DNA of 64,000 nt, from assembly GCF_011761355.1 (NCBI RefSeq), contig NZ_JAASRW010000004.1, forward strand, positions 547,866 through 611,865, in the 5' to 3' direction. This DNA is from Paenibacillus lupini (GTDB lineage Bacteria > Bacillota > Bacilli > Paenibacillales > Paenibacillaceae). The notes beneath the pieces are model-generated. The model saw nothing but the letters and a program-made list of their open reading frames with translations, was not told the origin of the DNA and did no database searches. Shown piece after piece: positions 8,671-16,208 of this stretch. Within the stretch, counting starts at the first letter, position 1. Each line of letters opens with the position of its first letter. Made by a program: the position numbers and the translations under genes.

Positions 8671-9684
8671 ATCAAACTCAAAGAGATTGCAAAAAAAGCA
8701 AATGTTTCAATTAGTACAGTCTCCAGAATCATAAACAATCAGGGCAACTTCAGCGAGGAAACTCGCAGAAAAGTATTGGATATTGCGAATGAACATTTAA
8801 AGCCAGGGACCGCTCCCTCCAAGCTCGTAGGTATATCCTATAATATCGTCGTAATCGTACCAGGCGATAATGACTTCTTTGATAATGACCCTTCTACCTC
8901 TGCGGACTTGAATCACTTAAAGGATGAATTTGAAGCATACGGTCATCAGATTCATATTGTGAAGCATTACACGGATATGCATTCTTCTCCAGCCTATAAG
9001 CTTTTGAGTGAGGAAAAAGTAGACGCAGCCATCATATTTGACCCTTTTGTGGGCGATAAGATGTTTGAGGAATTTAATAAGCTCGGAATTCCGTATTTGT
9101 TTACGAATGGTAGGGTCTATAAGTCCGGTCAAAACTATATTGACTACGATAACCGAAAAGGCGCTTATGAGGTCATTCGATATTTGCATGGATTGGGTCA
9201 TCGGAAAATCGGGATGATTGCAGGGCCTAAAAATCATCTAGTGAACTCAAACCGGCTGGATGGATGCAAAGACGCCTTTCGTGATTTAGAAATGCCATGG
9301 ACCGACACCAATGTTGTGATGGGCTCATTTGATCCTGCACATGGTTATGAGGCAGTGAAACAATTGATGAGTGATCAGCCGTCAATAACGGCGATTTTCG
9401 CATTTAACGATATCATTGCATATGGGGCTATGAAGGCTTTGGCTGAGATGAATTTCCGTATTCCTAAGGATGTCTCCTTGGTTGGTTTTGATGATCTAAA
9501 GCTCTCGGAGTTCATGGTTCCGCCATTAACGACCGTTCGAAGGTTTAGATATGATATCAGTTCAATTATCGTAAAAGTACTGACTGAATTGATAACAAAC
9601 AAGAACATCTCAGAGGTTTTCATTAGTCTTAAGACCGAGTTCATTGAGCGGGAATCATGTTCAAAGGTAGTGGCTAAGCTGTAA
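8671..9684 (+). CDS. LacI-family transcriptional regulator, apparent AUC start
   Basis: Reading from 8671 gives 337 residues that begin exactly where LacI proteins usually begin: (M)KLKEIAKKANVSISTVSRI, the helix-turn-helix. The periplasmic-binding-like effector domain follows (about 60-337: 'VVIVPGDNDFF', 'LTTVRRF'). The codon at 8671 is ATC. GGAGG at 8658-8662 sits eight bases upstream, and the only good promoter starts transcription near 8632, so the upstream in-frame TTG at 8596 cannot be used. GTG at 8635 and TTG at 8656 lack ribosome-binding sites. It probably represses itself and the DUF4832 locus through TTGCGCAAA-type palindromes. A sequencing error or a mutated ATG remains possible. 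Confidence 0.85.
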   Translation: MKLKEIAKKANVSISTVSRIINNQGNFSEETRRKVLDIANEHLKPGTAPSKLVGISYNIVVIVPGDNDFFDNDPSTSADLNHLKDEFEAYGHQIHIVKHYTDMHSSPAYKLLSEEKVDAAIIFDPFVGDKMFEEFNKLGIPYLFTNGRVYKSGQNYIDYDNRKGAYEVIRYLHGLGHRKIGMIAGPKNHLVNSNRLDGCKDAFRDLEMPWTDTNVVMGSFDPAHGYEAVKQLMSDQPSITAIFAFNDIIAYGAMKALAEMNFRIPKDVSLVGFDDLKLSEFMVPPLTTVRRFRYDISSIIVKVLTELITNKNISEVFISLKTEFIERESCSKVVAKL

Positions 9685-9709
9685 AAAGCTCTCTTTGTGA
9701 ATGGATCCG

Positions 9710-9756
9710 AATAGCCGTCCTCCGATCATATGATGATCGGAGGACGGCTATTTTTC
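9710..9756 (+). terminator. Strong terminator after the LacI gene
   Basis: A 20-bp perfect stem (ATAGCCGTCCTCCGATCAT and its complement) at about 9711-9750 is followed by TTTTT. Confidence 0.92.
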
Positions 9757-9775
9757 ATTTTCGGAATGATTCTCA

Positions 9776-9805
9776 TTGACGAAGCAAACGATGGTAGAAT
9801 ATACT
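9776..9805 (+). promoter_or_regulatory. Promoter of the DUF4832 gene
   Basis: TTGACG at 9776-9781 and TATACT at 9800-9805 with 18-base spacing. The 28-bp palindrome starts five bases after the -10. Confidence 0.7.
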
Positions 9806-9810
9806 AAGAG

Positions 9811-9838
9811 CGCAAATTAGTTGCGCAACTAATTTGCG
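9811..9838. promoter_or_regulatory. Perfect 28-bp palindromic operator
   Basis: CGCAAATTAGTTGC followed immediately by its exact reverse complement. It contains three GCGCAA/TTTGCG-type half-sites and overlaps the expected transcription start, so a repressor here would block the promoter. The likely binder is the LacI protein encoded just upstream (inference from position and motif). Confidence 0.75.
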
Positions 9839-9867
9839 TAAATTCACTAATCTGGGAGGGATGATTG

Positions 9868-12795
9868 ATGAAGGGGATTTATTCAAGGTCAGTATTGAAA
9901 GCGTTTTCTGTTTTGCTATCAATTGTGTTACTGACAGGAGGTTTTGTGTTGCCGTTTCCTGATAAAGCGTCAGCAGCGGTTGGTCCAATTACGGTTAATT
10001 TAACGGAAACGCAAGAGGCGTTCAAAAATCCATTAAAGGGATTTAGGCCAACCCGGTTCATGAATGACACCAGTTTTTCGGATCAAGAGTACGGGACTGT
10101 GTTTAAGCACTATATCAAATACACCGATCTGGAGAATGCAGCATCTGACTCCGTCCAGAAGATTAAGGATTGGAGCAATACGGCCTGGGCAGGGATTGAA
10201 AATCAGAATAAAAAGGTCATCCCTCGCGTGTTTATCGTCTACCCGAATGGCGGGGAGTATTGGCCGGAAGGCGTTCCTCATGGAGACGTGACGACACAAT
10301 GGACAACGGAAACCTTGAAAAACCGTCTGACAGCTTTTATTCAGAAGCTTGGTCAAGCATGGGATAATGACCCCAGAGTCGCTTATGTTGAGTTAGGTTT
10401 ATGGGGGAATTGGGGAGAGCATCATATTTGGCCGGATAAGCTTGCCGACGGGACTGACCGGATGCCGCTCACCTTCCAGACCGCGTTAGGTGACGCTGCT
10501 TCGCAAGCTTTTCAGAACAAAAAGGTTCAAGTGCGATATCCCGATACCTTCACAAATTATAATTTCGGCTTCCTATGGGATTCATTCGCTTTAATCGATG
10601 ATCTTTCAGGAGGAGAAGGCATTGTTGCAAGAAATGTTTGGAGAACGCAAGTTAACGGTGGCGAGGTTGCTTACGATTGGGGACAGAAGGAAATTCAGCC
10701 GGGAGATTCGCCTAATGATACGTTAAGCGATCCGAACCATCGGAACTATGTCATCGACTGGATCAAAAAAACACATACAACAAGCTTGGGATGGATTGAT
10801 CTGTACGATGCAGGCAATACCGCTGTCTCGCAAGGAGCAGCATTGATGCAGAAGGAATTTGGTTATCAATTCGTCATCAACCAGGCTACATATTCCGGAA
10901 GCGTGCAGCCAGGCGGTTCGATGAATGTTTCCTTCTCCGTCGTGAACAAAGGGTCGGCACCGTTCTACTACAACTGGCCTGTAGAAGCCAGCTTGTTGAG
11001 AAGCGATCGTACCGTAGCTTGGAAGGGTATATTTAATGGTGCTGACATTCGGAACTGGATGCCGGGTGACGATTGGAATAGCACGACCCGTCAATACAAT
11101 CAAGCGCCAGCCGTTCAACAGGTTTCCGGTGCATTTACCATTCCATCGAATATGCCGGCGGGAACATATACCTTGGCGCTTTCCATTCTTGACCCATTTG
11201 GTTATAAGCCAAGCGCTAGATTTGCCAATACGAACTACTATACAGGCGGCAGAACTCCGCTTGGTAAAGTGGGAATCGGTATGGATCCCGCTGATCAAAA
11301 TATCGGGCCTTTCAATCTGTTAAAGCCAGATAATACGCTCTCGTATAACCTGACCCAAACAGCATATGATGGCGGCTATAGTGGCGGCGGAAGCACAGAT
11401 ACTCAGGCACCAAGTGTTCCGGGGAATCTGGCAGTAAGCGGCACGACTTCAAGTAGTGTCAGTCTGACGTGGTCGGCCTCAACCGACAATGTAGGTGTGA
11501 CCGGCTATAATCTTTACCGTGGGGGCGTATTGGCAGGCTCAGCGACAGGCACCGCCTTTACGGATACGGGACTTAGCCCAAGTACGAATTACAGCTACAC
11601 TGTCAAAGCAAAGGATGGAGCGGGGAACACATCCAGTGCAAGCAGCTCTGTAAGTGTGACCACTAGCGCTTCCGGAGGAGGAGGTACATCAACGGCTTAT
11701 GAAGCAGAGGCTGCTGCAAATACACGGACTGGAGCGGCGGTTATTTCCACTTGCAGCACCTGTTCAGGAGGCTCGAAAGTCGGGTATGTCGGCAATAATG
11801 ATGGCACTTTACAATTTAACGGAGTAAGTGCGGCAGCAGCTGGATCGTATACAATGACCGTTTCTTACCTCAGCGGCGAGGCTCGTTCCGCTCAAATACG
11901 TGTGAACGGCGGCTCAGCTGCAACACTCAATATGCCAAGCACAGGAAGTTGGACGGCAATTGGCACCGTTACGACGCAAGTACAGTTGAATGCAGGCAAT
12001 AATACCATCCATTTCTCTAACCCAACAGGATGGGCTCCTGATTTTGACCGCATTCAGATCAGCGGCGGCGGTAGCGCCGGAGATACGCAAGCACCAACTG
12101 CGCCAACGAATCTGAGCTTATCTGCTAAAACATCGAGCAGTGTGAGCTTAGCATGGACTGCTTCAACAGACAATGTCGGCGTATCGCAGTATGTCATCTA
12201 CAGAAACGGGAATCAAGTCGGCACGTCAACAGCGACTAGTTTTACGGACACAGGCTTGAATGCCAACACAGCATACACGTATACGGTAAAAGCTAAGGAC
12301 GCAGCTGGCAATCTATCGGCTGCTAGTGCAGGGATTAATGTAACGACCAATGCAGCAGCTGGAGGAACATTGATGGTAGATAACTTTGATAACTCGCCGA
12401 GCTGGCCTGGTAGCAACGATCTTGGCAAATGGGCAGGTGCAAACAGTTTCGTAAATAATGCAGGCGTTATTGATTCAGGCGCATTAAAGCTCGAGTATAA
12501 CAATAACGGATGGTTAGGCACGGATATTACTCAAAACATCGGCAGTTACTCGAAGATGATTATTCGCATCAAAGGTGCAAACGGCGGTGAGCAAAGTCAT
12601 ATGCAGCTCACGCTTGGCGGAGTAACTCAGACACTGGCGGATTTCAGCGGGGATACGGTTACAACGAGCTATAAGGATATTGCTATTAATCTGGTATCAA
12701 AAGGTGTGGATCGCACCACCCCTGGCCAATTGACGATGACATTTTGGCACGGAGGCAACAGCACCATCTGGATAGACGAGATTGGTTTCGAGTAA
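9868..12795 (+). CDS. Secreted DUF4832/DUF4874 protein with FN3 and carbohydrate-binding modules
   Basis: A 975-residue exported protein; ATG at 9868 chosen because GGGAGGG lies seven bases upstream. Order: signal peptide to about residue 38 (ASAA); a DUF4874/DUF4832 module (about 45-505) with 'GLWGNWGEHH' (Glu184) and 'VNGGEVAYD' (Glu266); FN3 (about 510-605); a CBM6/35-like module (about 610-735); FN3 (about 740-830); and a C-terminal beta-sandwich module (about 832-975) that recurs in the protein at 19431-25826. DUF4832 has no established activity that I know of. Its apparent barrel layout, two conserved Glu residues and attached binding modules suggest a glycoside hydrolase (inference). 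First gene of the locus, under the 28-bp palindrome. Confidence 0.88.
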   Translation: MKGIYSRSVLKAFSVLLSIVLLTGGFVLPFPDKASAAVGPITVNLTETQEAFKNPLKGFRPTRFMNDTSFSDQEYGTVFKHYIKYTDLENAASDSVQKIKDWSNTAWAGIENQNKKVIPRVFIVYPNGGEYWPEGVPHGDVTTQWTTETLKNRLTAFIQKLGQAWDNDPRVAYVELGLWGNWGEHHIWPDKLADGTDRMPLTFQTALGDAASQAFQNKKVQVRYPDTFTNYNFGFLWDSFALIDDLSGGEGIVARNVWRTQVNGGEVAYDWGQKEIQPGDSPNDTLSDPNHRNYVIDWIKKTHTTSLGWIDLYDAGNTAVSQGAALMQKEFGYQFVINQATYSGSVQPGGSMNVSFSVVNKGSAPFYYNWPVEASLLRSDRTVAWKGIFNGADIRNWMPGDDWNSTTRQYNQAPAVQQVSGAFTIPSNMPAGTYTLALSILDPFGYKPSARFANTNYYTGGRTPLGKVGIGMDPADQNIGPFNLLKPDNTLSYNLTQTAYDGGYSGGGSTDTQAPSVPGNLAVSGTTSSSVSLTWSASTDNVGVTGYNLYRGGVLAGSATGTAFTDTGLSPSTNYSYTVKAKDGAGNTSSASSSVSVTTSASGGGGTSTAYEAEAAANTRTGAAVISTCSTCSGGSKVGYVGNNDGTLQFNGVSAAAAGSYTMTVSYLSGEARSAQIRVNGGSAATLNMPSTGSWTAIGTVTTQVQLNAGNNTIHFSNPTGWAPDFDRIQISGGGSAGDTQAPTAPTNLSLSAKTSSSVSLAWTASTDNVGVSQYVIYRNGNQVGTSTATSFTDTGLNANTAYTYTVKAKDAAGNLSAASAGINVTTNAAAGGTLMVDNFDNSPSWPGSNDLGKWAGANSFVNNAGVIDSGALKLEYNNNGWLGTDITQNIGSYSKMIIRIKGANGGEQSHMQLTLGGVTQTLADFSGDTVTTSYKDIAINLVSKGVDRTTPGQLTMTFWHGGNSTIWIDEIGFE

Positions 12796-12838
12796 ATGAA
12801 TCAAAATAGGCTCAAATAAAAAGTTACTGGGCAAACAT

Positions 12839-12873
12839 GAAAAGAGAGGCAGCATCATGCTGCCTCTCTTTCT
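12839..12873 (+). terminator. Terminator after the DUF4832 gene
   Basis: AAAGAGAGGCAGCA, loop TCA, TGCTGCCTCTCTTT at 12841-12871, followed by CTT. Confidence 0.88.
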
Positions 12874-12936
12874 TGTTGATCCAACGTAATGACCTTGTCG
12901 GGGGAGTGATGTATTCAGAGTGTACTCAAGATTTGA

Positions 12937-13128
12937 GCTATGTTGGATTATATACATTAAAATGAAGCTTTTTCGCACAGTAACTTAAGCCATGTTGGAT
13001 TGCATACAGTATAATTCCATTCATTTGAATGACAGAAGTCCATTTTTTGATATTTACTGGAGTAATTCCAACGTAGCTTCGGGCAGCATCCTCATTATCT
13101 GATTTTAGTGGAGTATATCCAACGTAAG
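12937..13128. repeat. Dispersed four-unit inverted repeat element, copy A
   Basis: Four copies of a quasi-palindromic 23-mer (consensus ends GGATTAAATCCAACATAGC) start at 12937 and 12989 (inverted) and 13055 and 13106 (direct). Start-to-start spacing is 52, 66 and 51. Matching elements lie at 36780-36972 and 63375-63567. Spacer sequences are not conserved. A lone half unit (ATCCAACGTAAT) lies at 12879-12890. This element fills the 309-base gap between genes apart from the terminator, and its last unit runs into the 3' end of the 13105-14409 gene. Confidence 0.82.
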
Positions 13129-14409
13129 GGAGGACGGACTAGAAGCTGGTGCAAAAGATTGACGGAACAGCTTCATATCTACAACGGCGCCGCCATTCAG
13201 CCTGGAATCCTCGGCAGCGAAGGCCATCAGATGACTTTCCAGTGAGGCTTGGGCGGAGGTCAACGTATCGATATATCGCTCATTCCGCAGGTCGGAGACA
13301 AATTGCCGCATGATCCCGTCGTCGCCGCCTTGATGACCGCTTTTGCTGATTGGGATTTGAGTGACAGTCTGCATGCCGGTTGAAAACTCAAATAGATCGA
13401 TAGTGCTGCTTAGTAAATCGCCGCGAATTTCTCCTTTGGTTCCCATCACTTGGACGATCCGATTCATATCCCGCGTAAACCCGCTCATGCTGAACATAAC
13501 GGTAACGCCATTCTCGAATTCCATATTTACCGTTTGATGATCGACGACATTATTATCCGTCCGATAGACACATTTGCCATAGGGACCTCCCAGTATGGCG
13601 TTCATTCTATTTGCCTCGGTAGGGGGATCAGCTATTAGTGCTGCAAAAGGGTTAGTTTCAATATCTTGCATATAGAATCTTAAGGCCGAATAGGGACAGG
13701 TAGATTCTACTTCGCAGCCATCCGTACATCGGTCAGTCGAGCCCGCCGGCGCATTTTCGATCCGGAAGTGGCTTAACGAACCAAAGGAACTAACCTTCGT
13801 ACAGTCTGCATCAACAATCCAGCGAATCAGATCCATGTCGTGACAAGATTTGGCCAATATCATTGGACTTGAGAGAGTGTCGTTCCGCCAATTGCCTCGG
13901 ACAAAGCTATGAGCGTAATGGAGGTAGCCGACATTTTCGTTATGTTGAATGGACATAACTTCTCCGATAGAACCATCACTGATGAGCTGCTTCATTTTTT
14001 GCCAGAAAGGAGTGTATCTCGAAACGTGACAGATCGAGAGTAAGCGCCCTTCTTCACGGGCGATGGCCTCCATTTCGACGCACTCATTCGGGTTGTTGGA
14101 CATTGGCTTCTCTAGAAGAACATGATAGCCCTTTCTGAGTGCGGCAACCGTAGGCTCGTAATGCATCTGATCCTGCGTACAGATAAGGAGCGCATCACAG
14201 AGCTTGGGCTCGTTCAAGAACTCTTCCCATGTGGAATAAAGCTGCTCTGAGGTTAGGTTTAGGGCTTCAGCAAATCTCATTCTTCTCTCTTCGTTTGGTT
14301 CGGCAACGGCGACCACCTCTACCTCGCGGGGAAACCTCTGAACATACGGCATATAGGATAAGAAGCCTCGTGCTCCTGCTCCTATTACAGCTAGTTTGAT
14401 TGTTTTCAT
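13105..14409 (-). CDS. Gfo/Idh/MocA-family oxidoreductase
   Basis: A 434-residue NAD(P)-dependent sugar or polyol dehydrogenase of the cytoplasm; GAGGAG precedes the ATG. The Rossmann fold begins 'KLAVIGAGARGF', the family motif EKP appears in 'HVLLEKPMSNN', and the C-terminal alpha/beta domain follows. A four-Cys insertion, 'CTDGCEVESTCPYSALRFY' (about residues 224-242), marks a subfamily common beside Paenibacillus glycoside hydrolases and could bind a metal (inference). It is the second gene of a two-gene minus-strand operon, 25 bases after the GH31 gene. The last seven codons and the stop come from repeat element A, suggesting the original 3' end was altered. Substrate unknown. Confidence 0.88.
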   Translation of the reverse strand: MKTIKLAVIGAGARGFLSYMPYVQRFPREVEVVAVAEPNEERRMRFAEALNLTSEQLYSTWEEFLNEPKLCDALLICTQDQMHYEPTVAALRKGYHVLLEKPMSNNPNECVEMEAIAREEGRLLSICHVSRYTPFWQKMKQLISDGSIGEVMSIQHNENVGYLHYAHSFVRGNWRNDTLSSPMILAKSCHDMDLIRWIVDADCTKVSSFGSLSHFRIENAPAGSTDRCTDGCEVESTCPYSALRFYMQDIETNPFAALIADPPTEANRMNAILGGPYGKCVYRTDNNVVDHQTVNMEFENGVTVMFSMSGFTRDMNRIVQVMGTKGEIRGDLLSSTIDLFEFSTGMQTVTQIPISKSGHQGGDDGIMRQFVSDLRNERYIDTLTSAQASLESHLMAFAAEDSRLNGGAVVDMKLFRQSFAPASSPSSLTLDILH

Positions 14410-14434
14410 AAGCTGATCTCCTCAAAGTAACGAT

Positions 14435-15970
14435 TTATATTTTTCGATACCATGGCAACCGGGAAAGAGGTGTATTCACTTCGATTTGTGCAGGGCCTTC
14501 AACTATGCTTTCGTCGTCACCAAGCCATCGGCCTTCCGGGAATTGAATCACTCGAGTTCTCTGTCCCTTTATTAACACCGGAGCTACCAGAATGGAGTCA
14601 CCAACCATGAATTGATCTTGAATCGTATGATAGCCTTGCTTCGGAAAAACAAATTCCAAACTGCGCATGATAGGAAGTCCATCTTCAGCAGCTAGGCTCG
14701 CAAGTTCAAAGAGATGAGGGCCTACCTTCGTTCGGATCTGTACAGCGTCCATACACCAGGATAATTCATCTCCATTTAGTACACGCCAAGGTGCCATGGA
14801 GAACTGCATGACTGGGAATAAAGCAGAGCATTGAACAAAACGGATAAAGAGCTCAGAATCAAAACAGAAATCCGGTGAATTAATGTCACCATCCATTCCG
14901 CCGCCAATCATATCAGGGCAATTATAGGCATATCCCATCAAGCCTTGAGCGATGGCATTAGGGATTAATCCCCCGAGTCCAGTCGCATCCCATGTATGTG
15001 TTTTATCGCGCTGCCTCTGAATGAGTGCTTGCCCTCCGAGCTTCCAGCACATGCGTAATTCGCTAAGAGAATATCCGATTCCCAAGCGGGCATAACATTC
15101 GCAATCTTCCATTGGGAGGATAGGACGTGACCATGCAACATCCTGGGAAACGTCATCCAATAGGCCTGGCAGCACAGGTTCTCCCGCATCGAGCTTGAAG
15201 CCGTCAACTCCATAATCTTCTACTAACCTATCTAATTGCCGCTTAAACCATGCGGATCCTTCTGTGGTTGTATAGTCAACGACCGCACTGTACCCATTCC
15301 ACCATCTCCTTAGGACAGGGGTGCCATCAGCATGCTTCATTAATAGACCTTTGTCACGTAATTGCCGGAAGGTGATACTGTCAGGACTTACATATGGACA
15401 TACCCAGAGCATCACCTTGAACCCTAGTTCGTGCAGGGAATTAATCATTCCAGCAGGGTCGGGAAATCGATGCTTCTCAAAGTCCCACGTTCCGTAGTCT
15501 TGCATCCAGTTATCATCAATGATTAACACACCTGGTGGGAAGCCGTGCTCAATAATAGATCTCGCATAATTAAGAAGTTTGTCCTGAGTTGGTTCATAAA
15601 ACATTTCTACCCAAGTGCAGTATTGCGGCGCCAAAAAGGCTAGTTTGTCAGGCGTATCGCCGGAAGGCGGGAAATGGTTCATGCATGCATGCTGGTAAGC
15701 GCCTTGAAGAGTAATATGACCCTCCTCAAGCTTAATCTTCTGCTCGTGGTTGATTGTAACGGTTCCCTCATTAAAAGAGAAAGCAAACGGTTCTTCACTC
15801 CAAATATATCTTCCTAGATTAGAAAGTAATAAGGGGGAAGCTTGGTTATCGTCCGTCAAACGCAAGTCACGCGAATGCGGCCCGTCGCCAAACGGCATAA
15901 GATGTCCTTCATTTATAACGCCTCCCCACCAGAATTCTCCTGGCTCTCTTTGCAATACAGTAATCGTCAT
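14435..15970 (-). CDS. Glycoside hydrolase family 31 (MYORG-like alpha-glycosidase)
   Basis: A 511-residue enzyme from the ATG at 15970, preferred over the TTG at 15985 because GGGAG sits eight bases upstream. There is no signal peptide, so it is cytoplasmic and acts on imported oligosaccharide. The barrel shows 'GVLIIDDNWMQDYGTWDFE', the nucleophile region 'GVDGFKLDAGEP' (Asp261) and 'CPDMIGGGMDGD' (Asp353 a candidate acid/base). 'KLDAGEP' resembles the KFDAGE motif of MYORG-type GH31 alpha-galactosidases rather than the classical DMNE of alpha-glucosidases, so an alpha-galactosidase or related activity is possible (inference). It is divergent from the ABC importer at 16209 and followed by the oxidoreductase. 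Confidence 0.88.
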   Translation of the reverse strand: MTITVLQREPGEFWWGGVINEGHLMPFGDGPHSRDLRLTDDNQASPLLLSNLGRYIWSEEPFAFSFNEGTVTINHEQKIKLEEGHITLQGAYQHACMNHFPPSGDTPDKLAFLAPQYCTWVEMFYEPTQDKLLNYARSIIEHGFPPGVLIIDDNWMQDYGTWDFEKHRFPDPAGMINSLHELGFKVMLWVCPYVSPDSITFRQLRDKGLLMKHADGTPVLRRWWNGYSAVVDYTTTEGSAWFKRQLDRLVEDYGVDGFKLDAGEPVLPGLLDDVSQDVAWSRPILPMEDCECYARLGIGYSLSELRMCWKLGGQALIQRQRDKTHTWDATGLGGLIPNAIAQGLMGYAYNCPDMIGGGMDGDINSPDFCFDSELFIRFVQCSALFPVMQFSMAPWRVLNGDELSWCMDAVQIRTKVGPHLFELASLAAEDGLPIMRSLEFVFPKQGYHTIQDQFMVGDSILVAPVLIKGQRTRVIQFPEGRWLGDDESIVEGPAQIEVNTPLSRLPWYRKI

Positions 15971-16002
15971 CGCAGACACTCCCAATCTGTGTTATGAAAT
16001 AA

Positions 16003-16011
16003 TTTGCGCAA
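16003..16011. promoter_or_regulatory. Possible half operator upstream of the GH31 operon
   Basis: TTTGCGCAA lies 33 bases upstream of the GH31 start. It matches the half-site seen at the other locus promoters but lacks a well-matched partner half. Confidence 0.4.
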
Positions 16012-16160
16012 TTATTTACTGATATTATGGAGGAATATGTAATCGAATGCAAACCTTTTTTCATCTTAACAATAAGGCATGTAATCTTAAAAAAGGGGCA
16101 TTTAAAGCGGTTATACATATCGATTACACTAAACATGTAAAGAGGCAACACAATTTGCAT

Positions 16161-16180
16161 TTACGCAAATTTTTGCCTAA
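16161..16180. promoter_or_regulatory. Operator-like palindrome upstream of the sugar-binding protein
   Basis: TTACGCAAATTTTTGCCTAA has 9-base half-sites and a 2-base centre, the same layout as 8633-8652. It lies 29 bases upstream of the ATG at 16209 and links the importer to the LacI regulon. Confidence 0.62.
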
Positions 16181-16208
16181 ACACTCAAATTCATTAGGGG
16201 GATGTCAA

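Noticed and set aside
9764..9782. Fur-box-like GAATGATTCTCATT upstream of the DUF4832 gene
   Set aside because: Only about 13 of 19 positions match the Fur consensus, and it overlaps a normal -35 at a sugar gene; iron control is not supported.
10723..11298. 191-codon open frame on the minus strand
   Set aside because: Antisense to the DUF4832 module whose motifs are clear; no homology features.
12937..13128. Possible CRISPR-like array (23-base repeats, about 29-base gaps)
   Set aside because: Units are degenerate, two of four are inverted, the centre gap differs (43 bases), no cas genes are near, and the same plan recurs at two other sites.
16047..16208. 54-codon N-terminal extension of the sugar-binding protein
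   Set aside because: It would place an operator inside the coding region and hide the signal peptide; ATG 16209 has a strong ribosome-binding site.
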